Source: Leisingera aquaemixtae
GTDB taxonomy: Bacteria; Pseudomonadota; Alphaproteobacteria; Rhodobacterales; Rhodobacteraceae
Length of the DNA stretch: 64,000 bases
Assembly: GCF_001458395.1 (NCBI RefSeq)
Contig: NZ_CYSR01000002.1
Coordinates: forward strand, 62,001 to 126,000
Direction: 5' to 3'
Shown here piece after piece: positions 1 to 8,038 of this stretch. A program made the translations under genes and the position numbers. How positions within the stretch are numbered: position 1 is the stretch's first letter; each line of letters starts with the position of its first letter. The notes beneath the pieces are model-generated. The model made no database searches. It was given only the letters and a program-made list of their open reading frames with translations, and was not told the origin of the DNA.

Positions 1-240
1 GGCGGTGCTGAGGATGCCGATGATCACCAGCGAGGGCCAACTGGTCTCGCCCCGGAACAGCTTGAACCCGCGCCAGCCCCAGATCGCACAGAGCAAGAGC
101 GCAGCGAAGCCGATCCGCCCGGCGGCGAGCCAGAACGGGGTGATGCCGTCCAGCGCCAGCTTGATCAGCAGAAAGGTTCCGCCCCAGACAAAGCCGAGGG
201 TGGCGATCATCAGCCAATAGCGTGGTGCGATATCGGGCAT
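1..240 (-). CDS. EamA/DMT-family transporter, N-terminal fragment
   Basis: The first 80 codons of a minus-strand gene that runs off the left edge of the window. The translation begins MPDIAPRYWLMIATLGFVWG and continues with GTFLLIKLAL, the hydrophobic first helix and W-G-x-x-F/L signature of drug/metabolite (EamA) exporters. A second helix lies near residues 39-52. The inner-membrane location is clear, but the substrate cannot be inferred. A related but distinct EamA gene lies immediately upstream on the same strand (334-1242), so the two may be a tandem pair. The start is the ATG at 240. The C-terminal three quarters are missing because of the window edge, not because of a mutation. Confidence 0.8.
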   Translation of the reverse strand, partial: MPDIAPRYWLMIATLGFVWGGTFLLIKLALDGITPFWLAAGRIGFAALLLCAIWGWRGFKLFRGETSWPSLVIIGILSTA

Positions 241-333
241 GGGTCCCTCGTGCCAATTCACCGCGCGACAAGACCCCGCCGGGCGGGCGGGGTCAATGGA
301 AATTGCTTTGTTATCTATCGAACAGTTTGCGCT

Positions 334-1242
334 TCACGCCACCCGTGGGCGGCGGCTGCGGCTGAGGAGGAGGCCGCCGAGGATCAGCGCCAGCGCGGCA
401 AACAGCTGCGGCGGCAGGGTTTCCCCAAGCAGTGCCGCGCCAAAGATCACCGACCAGACCGGCACCTGGTAATTCACGGTAGAGAGGAACGCCGGGCCGG
501 CGCTGCGGGCGACCTGCACCAGCAGCACCTGCGCCAGCGCCGTGGGCAGGAGGCCAAGGTAGATGACAGCAGCGAGCGGCAGGGCTGCGGGCAGCTCCGG
601 CACGCCCTCGGCCCAAAGCGCGGCAGGGGTCATCATGCCAGCGCCGCACAGCAGCGCTGCGGCGGAGAGCGACAGCATGTTCACCTGCGGGCAGAGCCGG
701 GTGATGATCGAGCCGATGGCATAACACAGCGACGCGCCCAGGCAGGCCAGGCGGGCCAGCGATTCAAAATCCGTTCCGGCGGAGCGGAAGGCATCGAGCC
801 CGATCAGCACCACCACGCCGGCAAAGCCAATGAGGAAGCTGATGGTGCGGCGCAGGGTCATATGCTCGCCCGGCACCAGAAGATGCGCCAGCGGCAGCAC
901 AAACAGCGGCACCACCGCCATACAGACCCCGGCAAAGCCGCTGGCGACATAAGTTTGCCCCCAGCTGAGCAAAGTGAAGGGCAGGGCGTTTGTGAAGAAC
1001 CCCATCCCAGCCGCGCAGGCCCAGATGATCCGGCCCTCGCGCGCGCGCAGCGACGGAAGGCCGATGCCCATGGCATAGACGACGGCCAGCAGGCAAATCG
1101 CGCCGATCAAGATGCGGAGCGCCGCGATGGTCATCGGCGGAAAGCCCCGCAGCGCCAGTGACACCGCCATGAAGGAAGCACCCCAGATCACGCCGAGGAA
1201 CAGAAGCTTGGCCCAATTGGCGGCGCCGGGGGAATGGTTCAT
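334..1242 (-). CDS. EamA/DMT-family inner-membrane transporter
   Basis: A 302-residue polytopic membrane protein with the ten-helix, two-repeat layout of the drug/metabolite transporter superfamily. The first repeat starts with KLLFLGVIWGASFMAVSLAL. Helices alternate with short loops to the C-terminus, which ends in basic residues (SRSRRPRVA). Substrates in this family range from amino acids to nucleotides, and nothing here narrows the choice. I chose the ATG at 1242 because AGGAGA lies about seven bases upstream. An in-frame start 81 bases earlier would add a Pro/Arg-rich leader that looks non-coding. It lies head-to-tail with the truncated EamA gene at the window edge. The palindrome at 1274-1311 sits in its upstream region. 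Confidence 0.88.
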   Translation of the reverse strand: MNHSPGAANWAKLLFLGVIWGASFMAVSLALRGFPPMTIAALRILIGAICLLAVVYAMGIGLPSLRAREGRIIWACAAGMGFFTNALPFTLLSWGQTYVASGFAGVCMAVVPLFVLPLAHLLVPGEHMTLRRTISFLIGFAGVVVLIGLDAFRSAGTDFESLARLACLGASLCYAIGSIITRLCPQVNMLSLSAAALLCGAGMMTPAALWAEGVPELPAALPLAAVIYLGLLPTALAQVLLVQVARSAGPAFLSTVNYQVPVWSVIFGAALLGETLPPQLFAALALILGGLLLSRSRRPRVA

Positions 1243-1273
1243 CTTTGTCTCCTGTATCGCCCGGCTAAAGGCC

Positions 1274-1311
1274 GGGCAGCGCCCGACCCTCCCCATGGGA
1301 GGGCGCTGCCC
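1274..1311. repeat. Short copy of a dispersed intergenic palindrome
   Basis: The arms GGGCAGCGCCC (1274-1284) and GGGCGCTGCCC (1301-1311) are perfect 11-bp inverted repeats. A smaller inner CCCTCC/GGAGGG pair flanks the centre. The same arms bound longer elements at 49011-49122 and 51616-51722, so this looks like a short member of a repeat family. It lies upstream of the EamA gene. Confidence 0.7.
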
Positions 1312-1390
1312 CTTGCGCATCACATGCAGTTATCCGCATTTGGGCGTATGGCTCGACGAAAATACGTAAGTGCAACTGAGTTGCGCCTGT

Positions 1391-1419
1391 AAAAAGGGCG
1401 CCCCGAAACGGAGCGCCCT
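1391..1419 (-). terminator. Rho-independent terminator of ilvC
   Basis: Read on the minus strand, the stem AGGGCGC/GCGCCCT (7 bp, 11-base loop) is followed directly by five T residues. It begins about 37 bases past the ilvC stop codon. Confidence 0.8.
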
Positions 1420-1455
1420 GCAGAGGTAAGGTCAGCGGGTGTACCCGCGGGCGCC

Positions 1456-2511
<1,056 letters not shown>

Positions 2512-2610
2512 TCATAGGCGAGCGGGCGGGGAAAGCGATTGCGGTTGCGCGTATAATCTTCAGTTTCTTTGCGATGGTCATTCGTGAAATGCAGTGATAG
2601 TGAAGAATTC

Positions 2611-3066
2611 ATGCTTGATGATCTTGACCGGCGCATTCTCCGCCACCTGCAAAGCGAGCCGGAGCAATCGATTCCGGATTTGGCCGACCGGCTGGGCATG
2701 ACCGCCTCGCGGCTGGCGCGGCGGCTGGAGAAGCTGCGCGAGGGCGGCGTGATCCTGGGGCAGCGGGCTGTGATCGACTGGCGGGCCTTGGGGTACGCGG
2801 TGGAGGTCTCGCTGCGGGTAACGCTGGACAAGACAAATCCGCGCGCCTTTGACGAGTTCATTGCCGCTGCCCGCGACATTCCGGAGGTTCTAGAGATCCA
2901 GACCTTTCTGGGTCAGGTCGATGTGCGGCTTTCGGTGATCGCGCGGGATATGCCGCATTACCAGCAGATCTACCGCGCAGGCATCCTGACGCTGCCGCAT
3001 ATCGCCGATATCGAGGCGCTGATGCACGTGGCGCGGATCAAGTCGGACGAGGTGCTGCCGGTATGA
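2611..3066 (+). CDS. Lrp/AsnC-family transcriptional regulator (first of a pair)
   Basis: A 151-residue regulator. The N-terminal winged helix-turn-helix starts LDDLDRRILRHLQ and includes DLADRLGMTASRLARRLEKL. The C-terminal RAM/ligand-binding domain includes VLEIQTFLGQVDVRL, where Lrp proteins bind amino acids and oligomerise. I chose the ATG at 2611 because Lrp proteins normally begin just before the L-D-x-x-D-R motif. An in-frame ATG 42 bases earlier would add a non-conserved leader. The stop codon overlaps the next gene's start (ATGA), so the two are probably translated together. Its position divergent from ilvC suggests branched-chain amino-acid control; that is inference. Confidence 0.9.
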   Translation: MLDDLDRRILRHLQSEPEQSIPDLADRLGMTASRLARRLEKLREGGVILGQRAVIDWRALGYAVEVSLRVTLDKTNPRAFDEFIAAARDIPEVLEIQTFLGQVDVRLSVIARDMPHYQQIYRAGILTLPHIADIEALMHVARIKSDEVLPV

Positions 3067-3521
3067 GCGCGCTGGATGCTCTCGATTTCGCCCTGCTGCG
3101 CGCCTTGTCGGAGGATGCGACGCAATCGGCGGGCGCGCTGGGGCGGCAACTGGGCCTCAGCCAGCCTGCCACCTGGCGGCGGATCAAGCGGCTGCAGGAG
3201 GCGGGCATCCTTGCCGGGCGCAAGCTGGAGCTGGACAAGGAAAAGCTGGGGTTTGGCGTCACCGTCTTTCTGGGGGTGAAGCTGGCGGCCAAGGGAAGGG
3301 TCTCCCTGGAGGATTTCGAACGCGCGGTCTCAGCCATCCCTGAAGTGCAGACGGTGGAGCATGTTCTGGGCATGTACGACTACCGCCTGCGGGTGACGGC
3401 GCGGGACATTTCCGACTTTGAACGCGTGCTGCGCCGCCGGGTGATGACCCTGCCGGGCGTCGGCAATGTGGAGGCCAATGTGCTCTTGAGCGAGGAGCGC
3501 AGGCCGGGGCCGCTGGGCTGA
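3063..3521 (+). CDS. Lrp/AsnC-family transcriptional regulator (second of a pair)
   Basis: A 152-residue paralogue of the preceding gene. The helix-turn-helix is at about residues 5-50 (LDFALLRALSEDATQSAGAL, then LGLSQPATWRRIKRLQEAGI). The RAM domain follows, with the typical VQTVEHVLGMYDYRL stretch. It overlaps its neighbour by four bases (ATGA), so equal synthesis and possible heteromer formation are plausible. Overlapping AsnC-type pairs also occur in haem-related enzymes (AhbA/AhbB-like). Here the intact helix-turn-helix and the ilvC neighbour favour a DNA-binding role. Confidence 0.88.
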   Translation: MSALDALDFALLRALSEDATQSAGALGRQLGLSQPATWRRIKRLQEAGILAGRKLELDKEKLGFGVTVFLGVKLAAKGRVSLEDFERAVSAIPEVQTVEHVLGMYDYRLRVTARDISDFERVLRRRVMTLPGVGNVEANVLLSEERRPGPLG

Positions 3522-3719
3522 CGCCGCCCTTTTGTTGCCGGTCCGGAACCCGCGTGCCGCAAATGCGGGGGCTTTCTGTCGTGCCTGGGCTGTCTTTTTG
3601 CCGTGTCGGCGTCAATATCCCCCTTCGGGGAACGGCGGTTCCGATGTATGCCAAGTCAGGGTTTGCCAAAGCCCGCAGCACCGGCTAGCCGTTTCATGAA
3701 ATATTTCAGGGAGGCCGCA

Positions 3720-4844
3720 ATGGCATTGCTCGATACCGTCGACCCGCAGGGTCTGGATGAATTCTCGGTGGTGTTCACCGACCGCTCGCTCAACCACATG
3801 TCCAAAGCCTTCCAGCAGGTGATGCTGGACATCAATGCGATGCTGAAAGAGGTCTATAACGCCGAAGCGGTAGCGCTGGTGCCGGGCGGCGGCACCTATG
3901 CGATGGAGGCGGTGGCGCGCCAGTTTGCCCGGGATGCGAACGCGCTGGTGGTGCGCAATGGCTGGTTCTCCTACCGCTGGAGCCAGATTTTCGAGGCGGG
4001 CGGCTTCACCGCGTCCTCGACCGTGATGAAGGCACGCCGCACCGGCAATGAACCGGCCTCGCCCTTTGAACCGGCGCCGATTGCCGAGGTGGTGGCCGCG
4101 ATCAAGGAGCAGAAACCGGACATCGTATTTGCCCCGCATGTGGAAACCGCTGCGGGTGTGATCCTGCCGGACGACTATGTGACCGCCATGGCGTCGGCCG
4201 CGCATGAGGTGGGCGCGCTGATGGTGCTGGACTGCATCGCATCGGGCTGCGCCTGGGTCGACATGAAAGCGACCGGCGTCGATGTGCTGATCTCCGCCCC
4301 GCAGAAGGGCTGGAGCGCCTCGCCCTCCGCCGGTCTGGTGATGCTGTCAGACCGCGCGCTGGCGCGGCTGGAGGAGACCGCCTCCGACAGCTTTGCGCTG
4401 AACCTGAAACAGTGGCGCGCCATCATGAAGGCCTATGAGGACGGCGGCCATGCCTATCACGCCACCATGCCGACCGATGCGCTGCGTGCCTTCCGCGACA
4501 CCATGCTGGAGACCAAGGAGTACGGCTTTGAGCGCCTGCGCGAGGCGCAATGGAAGCTGGGCAACGGTGTGCGGATGATGCTGAAGGACAAGGGCATCAC
4601 CTCGGTTGCCGCGGACGGTTTCGGCGCGCCGGGGGTGGTGGTGAGCTACACCAGCGACCCGGACGTCCAGGACGGCAAGAAATTCCTGGCGCTGGGGACA
4701 CAGATCGCCGCGGGCGTGCCGCTGCAATGCGACGAGCCTGACGGTTTCCGCACCTTCCGCCTCGGCCTGTTCGGCCTCGACAAGCTGTATGATGTGGATG
4801 GTACCCTGGCACGGCTGAAGACAGTCGCGGATCAGGTGCTGTAA
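3720..4844 (+). CDS. Class V PLP-dependent aminotransferase (alanine/serine-glyoxylate type)
   Basis: A 374-residue cytosolic enzyme of the alanine/serine:glyoxylate aminotransferase group. The PLP-binding features are LVPGGGTYAMEAVARQFA near residues 52-69, the Asp-bearing LMVLDCIASGCAWVDM, and the Schiff-base Lys in SAPQKGWSASPSAG. The C-terminal small domain follows. The exact donor/acceptor pair cannot be read from the sequence. The ATG at 3720 is preceded by CAGGGAGG. Upstream in-frame codons give a leader with no family character. The gene stands alone; a strong hairpin at 4890-4920 ends it and the convergent ubiH-type gene. Confidence 0.9.
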   Translation: MALLDTVDPQGLDEFSVVFTDRSLNHMSKAFQQVMLDINAMLKEVYNAEAVALVPGGGTYAMEAVARQFARDANALVVRNGWFSYRWSQIFEAGGFTASSTVMKARRTGNEPASPFEPAPIAEVVAAIKEQKPDIVFAPHVETAAGVILPDDYVTAMASAAHEVGALMVLDCIASGCAWVDMKATGVDVLISAPQKGWSASPSAGLVMLSDRALARLEETASDSFALNLKQWRAIMKAYEDGGHAYHATMPTDALRAFRDTMLETKEYGFERLREAQWKLGNGVRMMLKDKGITSVAADGFGAPGVVVSYTSDPDVQDGKKFLALGTQIAAGVPLQCDEPDGFRTFRLGLFGLDKLYDVDGTLARLKTVADQVL

Positions 4845-4856
4845 ACGCACCGGCGT

Positions 4857-4889
4857 TTCATCTTTCCAAAAAATACTCCCGCCGGAGGC
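4857..4889. repeat. Short interspersed motif (AAATACTCCCGCCGGAGGC type), copy 1
   Basis: The sequence TCATCTTTCC, A-rich bases, then ATACTCCCGCCGGAGGC lies just after the aminotransferase stop. Its reverse complement recurs, with two or three changes, at 11905-11935. Both copies lie just after a stop codon and next to a terminator. The function is unknown. Confidence 0.6.
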
Positions 4890-4920
4890 AGCGGCTTTCC
4901 ACTAGGAAAGCCGCTTTACT
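4890..4920. terminator. Terminator between convergent genes
   Basis: A perfect 11-bp stem AGCGGCTTTCC/GGAAAGCCGCT with loop ACTA (4890-4915) is followed on the plus strand by TTACTTTACTTT. It lies between the aminotransferase (+) and the ubiH-type gene (-), whose stop codon starts at base 4921. Confidence 0.8.
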
Positions 4921-6117
4921 TTACTTTACGCCCAGCCCCATCTGCATCAGCGTCTTGCGCACCGGCGCCAGCGAATACAGCGCGTTGAGGCCAAAAGCGC
5001 GCAGGTCGCGCAACGGGCGCGGGGCCAGCATCGAGGTCCGGTTCAACAGGTCGATGCCCTTCACCCGCAGCAGGATCTCGTTGTGGCGGGCCTTGTGGTA
5101 GGCCGCCAGCATCTGCGCATCGCCCAGGCCTTCGGGGCGGGCTTCGGCCAGCTCCAGCAGGCTGCGCAGATCGCCCAGCGACATGTTGAGGCCTTGCGCG
5201 CCGATCGGCGGCACGACATGGGCCGCCTCGGCCATCAGCGCCAGCCGCTCGCCGTTCAGCCGCTCCGCGGACTGGCTGATGATTGGCCAGATGGTGCAGC
5301 GCGAGGCCAGTTTCAGATCGCCGAACAAGCCGCAGCTGCGCTCTGTCATCGCGGCCTCGAAGGCTGCGGGGTCCAGGTTCAACAGCTCCTGCGCGCGCGG
5401 CCCGCGCTCCATCCAGACAATGGCCGAAGACGGCTGCCCCTGGTAGTCGGGCAGCGGCACCAGGGTGAACGGGCCGCCGGAGCGGTGGATCTCGGTGGAG
5501 ACATTCTCGTGCGGCAACGGGTGGGTGACGGCAAAAGCCAGCGCCTTTTGCCCGTAGCGGGTGGTTTTCACCGGAATGCCCGCCGCCGCGCGCATCGGGG
5601 AGTTGCGGCCGTCGCAGGCCACCACCAGCTTCGCCGTCACCTGGCTGCCGTCGCTGAGGCTGACGCGCGCCTCACCGGTGCGGGTGAACAGGCCCGTGGT
5701 GCCGGTGCCAAAGCGCAGGTCGACGTTGGGCAGCTCCGCCAGCCGGGCAATCATCTCGCGCCGCAACAGCCAGTTCGGCAGGTTCCATCCGAACGGCTGG
5801 TCGGAGATATCGGCGGCGTTGAAATCCTTGACCACCCGCGGCTCGGGCCGGGCGCCGCCGGCATCGACGATGCGCATGATCTGCAGGGGCGCCGCATGCT
5901 CTTCCAGCCGCGCCCAGATGCCGCAGCGGTCCAGCAGGGCCTGCGCGGGCTGCAGAAACGCGGTGGTGCGCAGATCGGATCCTTCGGCGTCGCGGTCGGT
6001 TACCGGCGGGGCGGGGTCCGCGCAGATCACGCTGAAGCCGCTGGACGCAAAAGCGGCGGCTGCGGTCAGTCCCGCAATGCCGCCGCCGGAAATCAGGATA
6101 TCGCAGGTATCGGCCAT
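4921..6117 (-). CDS. UbiH/UbiF/Coq6-family FAD-dependent ubiquinone-biosynthesis hydroxylase
   Basis: A 398-residue flavoprotein monooxygenase, most likely one of the ring hydroxylases of ubiquinone synthesis (UbiH/UbiL type), acting at the inner membrane. It has the N-terminal dinucleotide motif CDILISGGGIAGLTAAAAFA, the middle DG motif VACDGRNSPMR, and the second FAD motif ALMAEAAHVVPPIGAQGLNM. The usual GDAAH is A-E-A-A-H here. Alphaproteobacteria use hydroxylases of differing regiospecificity, so the exact ring position is not assigned. It ends at the shared terminator at 4890-4920. The small membrane-protein gene lies 79 bp upstream on the same strand. Confidence 0.88.
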   Translation of the reverse strand: MADTCDILISGGGIAGLTAAAAFASSGFSVICADPAPPVTDRDAEGSDLRTTAFLQPAQALLDRCGIWARLEEHAAPLQIMRIVDAGGARPEPRVVKDFNAADISDQPFGWNLPNWLLRREMIARLAELPNVDLRFGTGTTGLFTRTGEARVSLSDGSQVTAKLVVACDGRNSPMRAAAGIPVKTTRYGQKALAFAVTHPLPHENVSTEIHRSGGPFTLVPLPDYQGQPSSAIVWMERGPRAQELLNLDPAAFEAAMTERSCGLFGDLKLASRCTIWPIISQSAERLNGERLALMAEAAHVVPPIGAQGLNMSLGDLRSLLELAEARPEGLGDAQMLAAYHKARHNEILLRVKGIDLLNRTSMLAPRPLRDLRAFGLNALYSLAPVRKTLMQMGLGVK

Positions 6118-6196
6118 CTCGTCAGCCCTCCGTTCTGGGGCCAGAAATAGGCCCGGACAGCGGGGGAAGACAAGCCGATACCGGCAGATAGGGCGC

Positions 6197-6445
6197 TTAG
6201 CCGCGGGTGATGGTGATCAGCAGGGTAAAGATCACCGGCACCATCGCCAGCGCCGGGAGATACAGCCCGGGAATGCCGAACAGCAGGATCGAGCAGCCCC
6301 ACAGGCTGACGAAGGTGGCGATGGCGTAATAGAGGTTCTCTGCCGGGCCGTAGGCAACCTCTTTGATCATCCGGCCCAGGAGCGGCACGGCAAACAGGAT
6401 TCGCTGCCACAGGGTCAGTTGTGCGGGAAGGGCATATGCGCTCAT
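6197..6445 (-). CDS. Small two-helix membrane protein, unknown function
   Basis: An 82-residue protein with a polar N-terminus, an amphipathic stretch (TLWQRILFAVPLLGRMIKEV) and two hydrophobic segments near residues 36-55 and 60-80. I chose the ATG at 6445. A longer in-frame version would add 46 residues rich in Cys and Pro that look spurious. I do not recognise the family. The mild codon bias and clean transmembrane pattern support a real gene. It is co-directional with the ubiH-type gene and could share its transcript. Confidence 0.65.
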   Translation of the reverse strand: MSAYALPAQLTLWQRILFAVPLLGRMIKEVAYGPAENLYYAIATFVSLWGCSILLFGIPGLYLPALAMVPVIFTLLITITRG

Positions 6446-6606
6446 CGGTCGGGCTCCTACGTTTGGGTACGCGGCGCATATAGGGAGGAAAACATGCGGC
6501 AAACAGGTATATTTTGCCGCAGGTGCGAAGATTCGCCGGTATGCGATTGTGCACATGCAGAAACGGGGCATTGCCCCCTGCACGCGCCGCAGTCAGAGCC
6601 GGAAAA

Positions 6607-7251
6607 TCAGATCAGCCGTGCCAGAAAACCGGCCAGATCATCCGAATGATGATGGATGTGGGCGGCGTCCACGGGCTCTGGCGCCACATGCACCGTGCGC
6701 ATGCCCATTTCATGCGGAGCGGCGAGATTGCGTGCATCATCCTCGAACATCGCCGCCTGCTGCGGGGCGATGCCCGCGCGGGCAAAGACCCTGTCAAAGG
6801 CGCGCCGCTCCGGTTTCGGGTGGTAGTCCGCGTGCTCGACGCCAAAGACGCCGTCAAACAGCCCCGACAGCCCGCGGGCGGCCAGCACCCGCTCGGCATA
6901 GGGGGCGGAGCCGTTGGTATAGACGATCTTCTTGCCCGGCAGGTTGCGGATGCCTGCGGCCAGGTCCGCGTCCTCTTCCAGGTGGTCCATCGAGATGTCA
7001 TGCACCGCCACAAGATAGGGGTCCGGATCCAGATCATGCTCGCGCATGAGGCCCGCAAGCGTGGTGCCGTGCTCGCGCCAGTACTGGCTGCGCAGGCGGT
7101 CGGCCTCGGCCCGGTCCACCCTGAGGGCGTCCATCACATAAGCGGTCATCTTGACCTCGATCTGGTCGAACAGCCGCGCGGACGGGTGGTACAGGGTGTT
7201 GTCGAGGTCGAACACCCATTGCGAGACATGGGAAAAAGCGTGTTTGGGCAT
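6607..7251 (-). CDS. HAD-family pyrimidine 5'-nucleotidase
   Basis: A 214-residue haloacid-dehalogenase-type hydrolase resembling the yeast SDT1/bacterial pyrimidine 5'-nucleotidase group. Motif I is WVFDLDNTLYHP, with the nucleophile and general-acid Asp in DLD. Motif II is VYTNGS. Motif III is the Lys in HPKPERRAF, and motif IV is FEDDARNL. The predicted reaction is dephosphorylation of UMP/CMP-like monophosphates in the cytosol, though HAD specificity is broad. It is divergent from the GntR gene at 7394 across 142 bp, so the two could share a control region. Confidence 0.88.
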   Translation of the reverse strand: MPKHAFSHVSQWVFDLDNTLYHPSARLFDQIEVKMTAYVMDALRVDRAEADRLRSQYWREHGTTLAGLMREHDLDPDPYLVAVHDISMDHLEEDADLAAGIRNLPGKKIVYTNGSAPYAERVLAARGLSGLFDGVFGVEHADYHPKPERRAFDRVFARAGIAPQQAAMFEDDARNLAAPHEMGMRTVHVAPEPVDAAHIHHHSDDLAGFLARLI

Positions 7252-7393
7252 GCCGCCGGATTAGGGCGCGATGGCCGCGATTGCAATCAAAAGCGCATTT
7301 TGCCTGCGGGTTTTCAGCACATTGGCGCCATCAGGGTTGATTGCTGCCCCTTGGCCTGTAGAGATTGGCGCACCGGAATGAACAGGAACGACA

Positions 7394-8038
7394 ATGAACC
7401 AGAGCCGCAGCAACCAGAAAGACGCCTATGCGCTGATCCTCGAAGCGATCGACTCAGGGGTCTACAAACCGGGCGACCGGCTGGTGGAGAGCGACCTGGC
7501 CGAGCGCTTTGGCGTCTCGCGCACCCCGATCCGGGAGGCGCTGCAGCGGCTGGAGACGCAATCGCTGCTGGAGCGTGACGGGCGGTCGCTGATCGTCGCG
7601 TCGCTGGACCACAACCAGATGGCGGAGCTCTATGTGGTGCGGCGCGAGCTGGAAGGCCTGGCGGCCCGGCTGGCGGCGCGCCATGCCACCGAGGAAGAGA
7701 TCCGTGTCCTGCAGGAAATGGTCGAGGCGGATGACCAGCTGATCGGCGACCCGGCGGCGCTGTCCAAGGCCAACCGCCGTTTTCACGAGCAGATCCACCT
7801 GGCCTCGCACAACCGGTATCTGGTGCAGCAGCTGGACCTGGTGCACCGGACCATGGCGCTGATGGCGACCACCTCGCTGGCGGCGGAAGGGCGCAGCGAG
7901 ATTGCCCAGTCCGAGCATAATGGGATTGTCGACGCGATCAGCCGCCGCGATGAGGATGCCGCGGGCCAGGCGCTGAAAGATCACATTTCCATTGCCTTCA
8001 TGACCCGGCTGAAACAAGACGCCAGCGGGCGGGGCTGA
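7394..8038 (+). CDS. GntR-family transcriptional regulator (FCD/FadR-type)
   Basis: A 214-residue regulator. The N-terminal winged helix-turn-helix (about residues 10-70) contains the GntR signature KPGDRLVESDLAERFGVSRT then PIREALQRLE. The all-helical FCD ligand-binding domain (about 80-205) carries metal-ligand-type histidines in FHEQIHLASHNRY and EHNGIVDAI. The ligand is unknown. The start has an appropriately spaced AGGAAC. Its last 41 bases overlap the 3' end of the convergent glycosyltransferase gene. Confidence 0.9.
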   Translation: MNQSRSNQKDAYALILEAIDSGVYKPGDRLVESDLAERFGVSRTPIREALQRLETQSLLERDGRSLIVASLDHNQMAELYVVRRELEGLAARLAARHATEEEIRVLQEMVEADDQLIGDPAALSKANRRFHEQIHLASHNRYLVQQLDLVHRTMALMATTSLAAEGRSEIAQSEHNGIVDAISRRDEDAAGQALKDHISIAFMTRLKQDASGRG

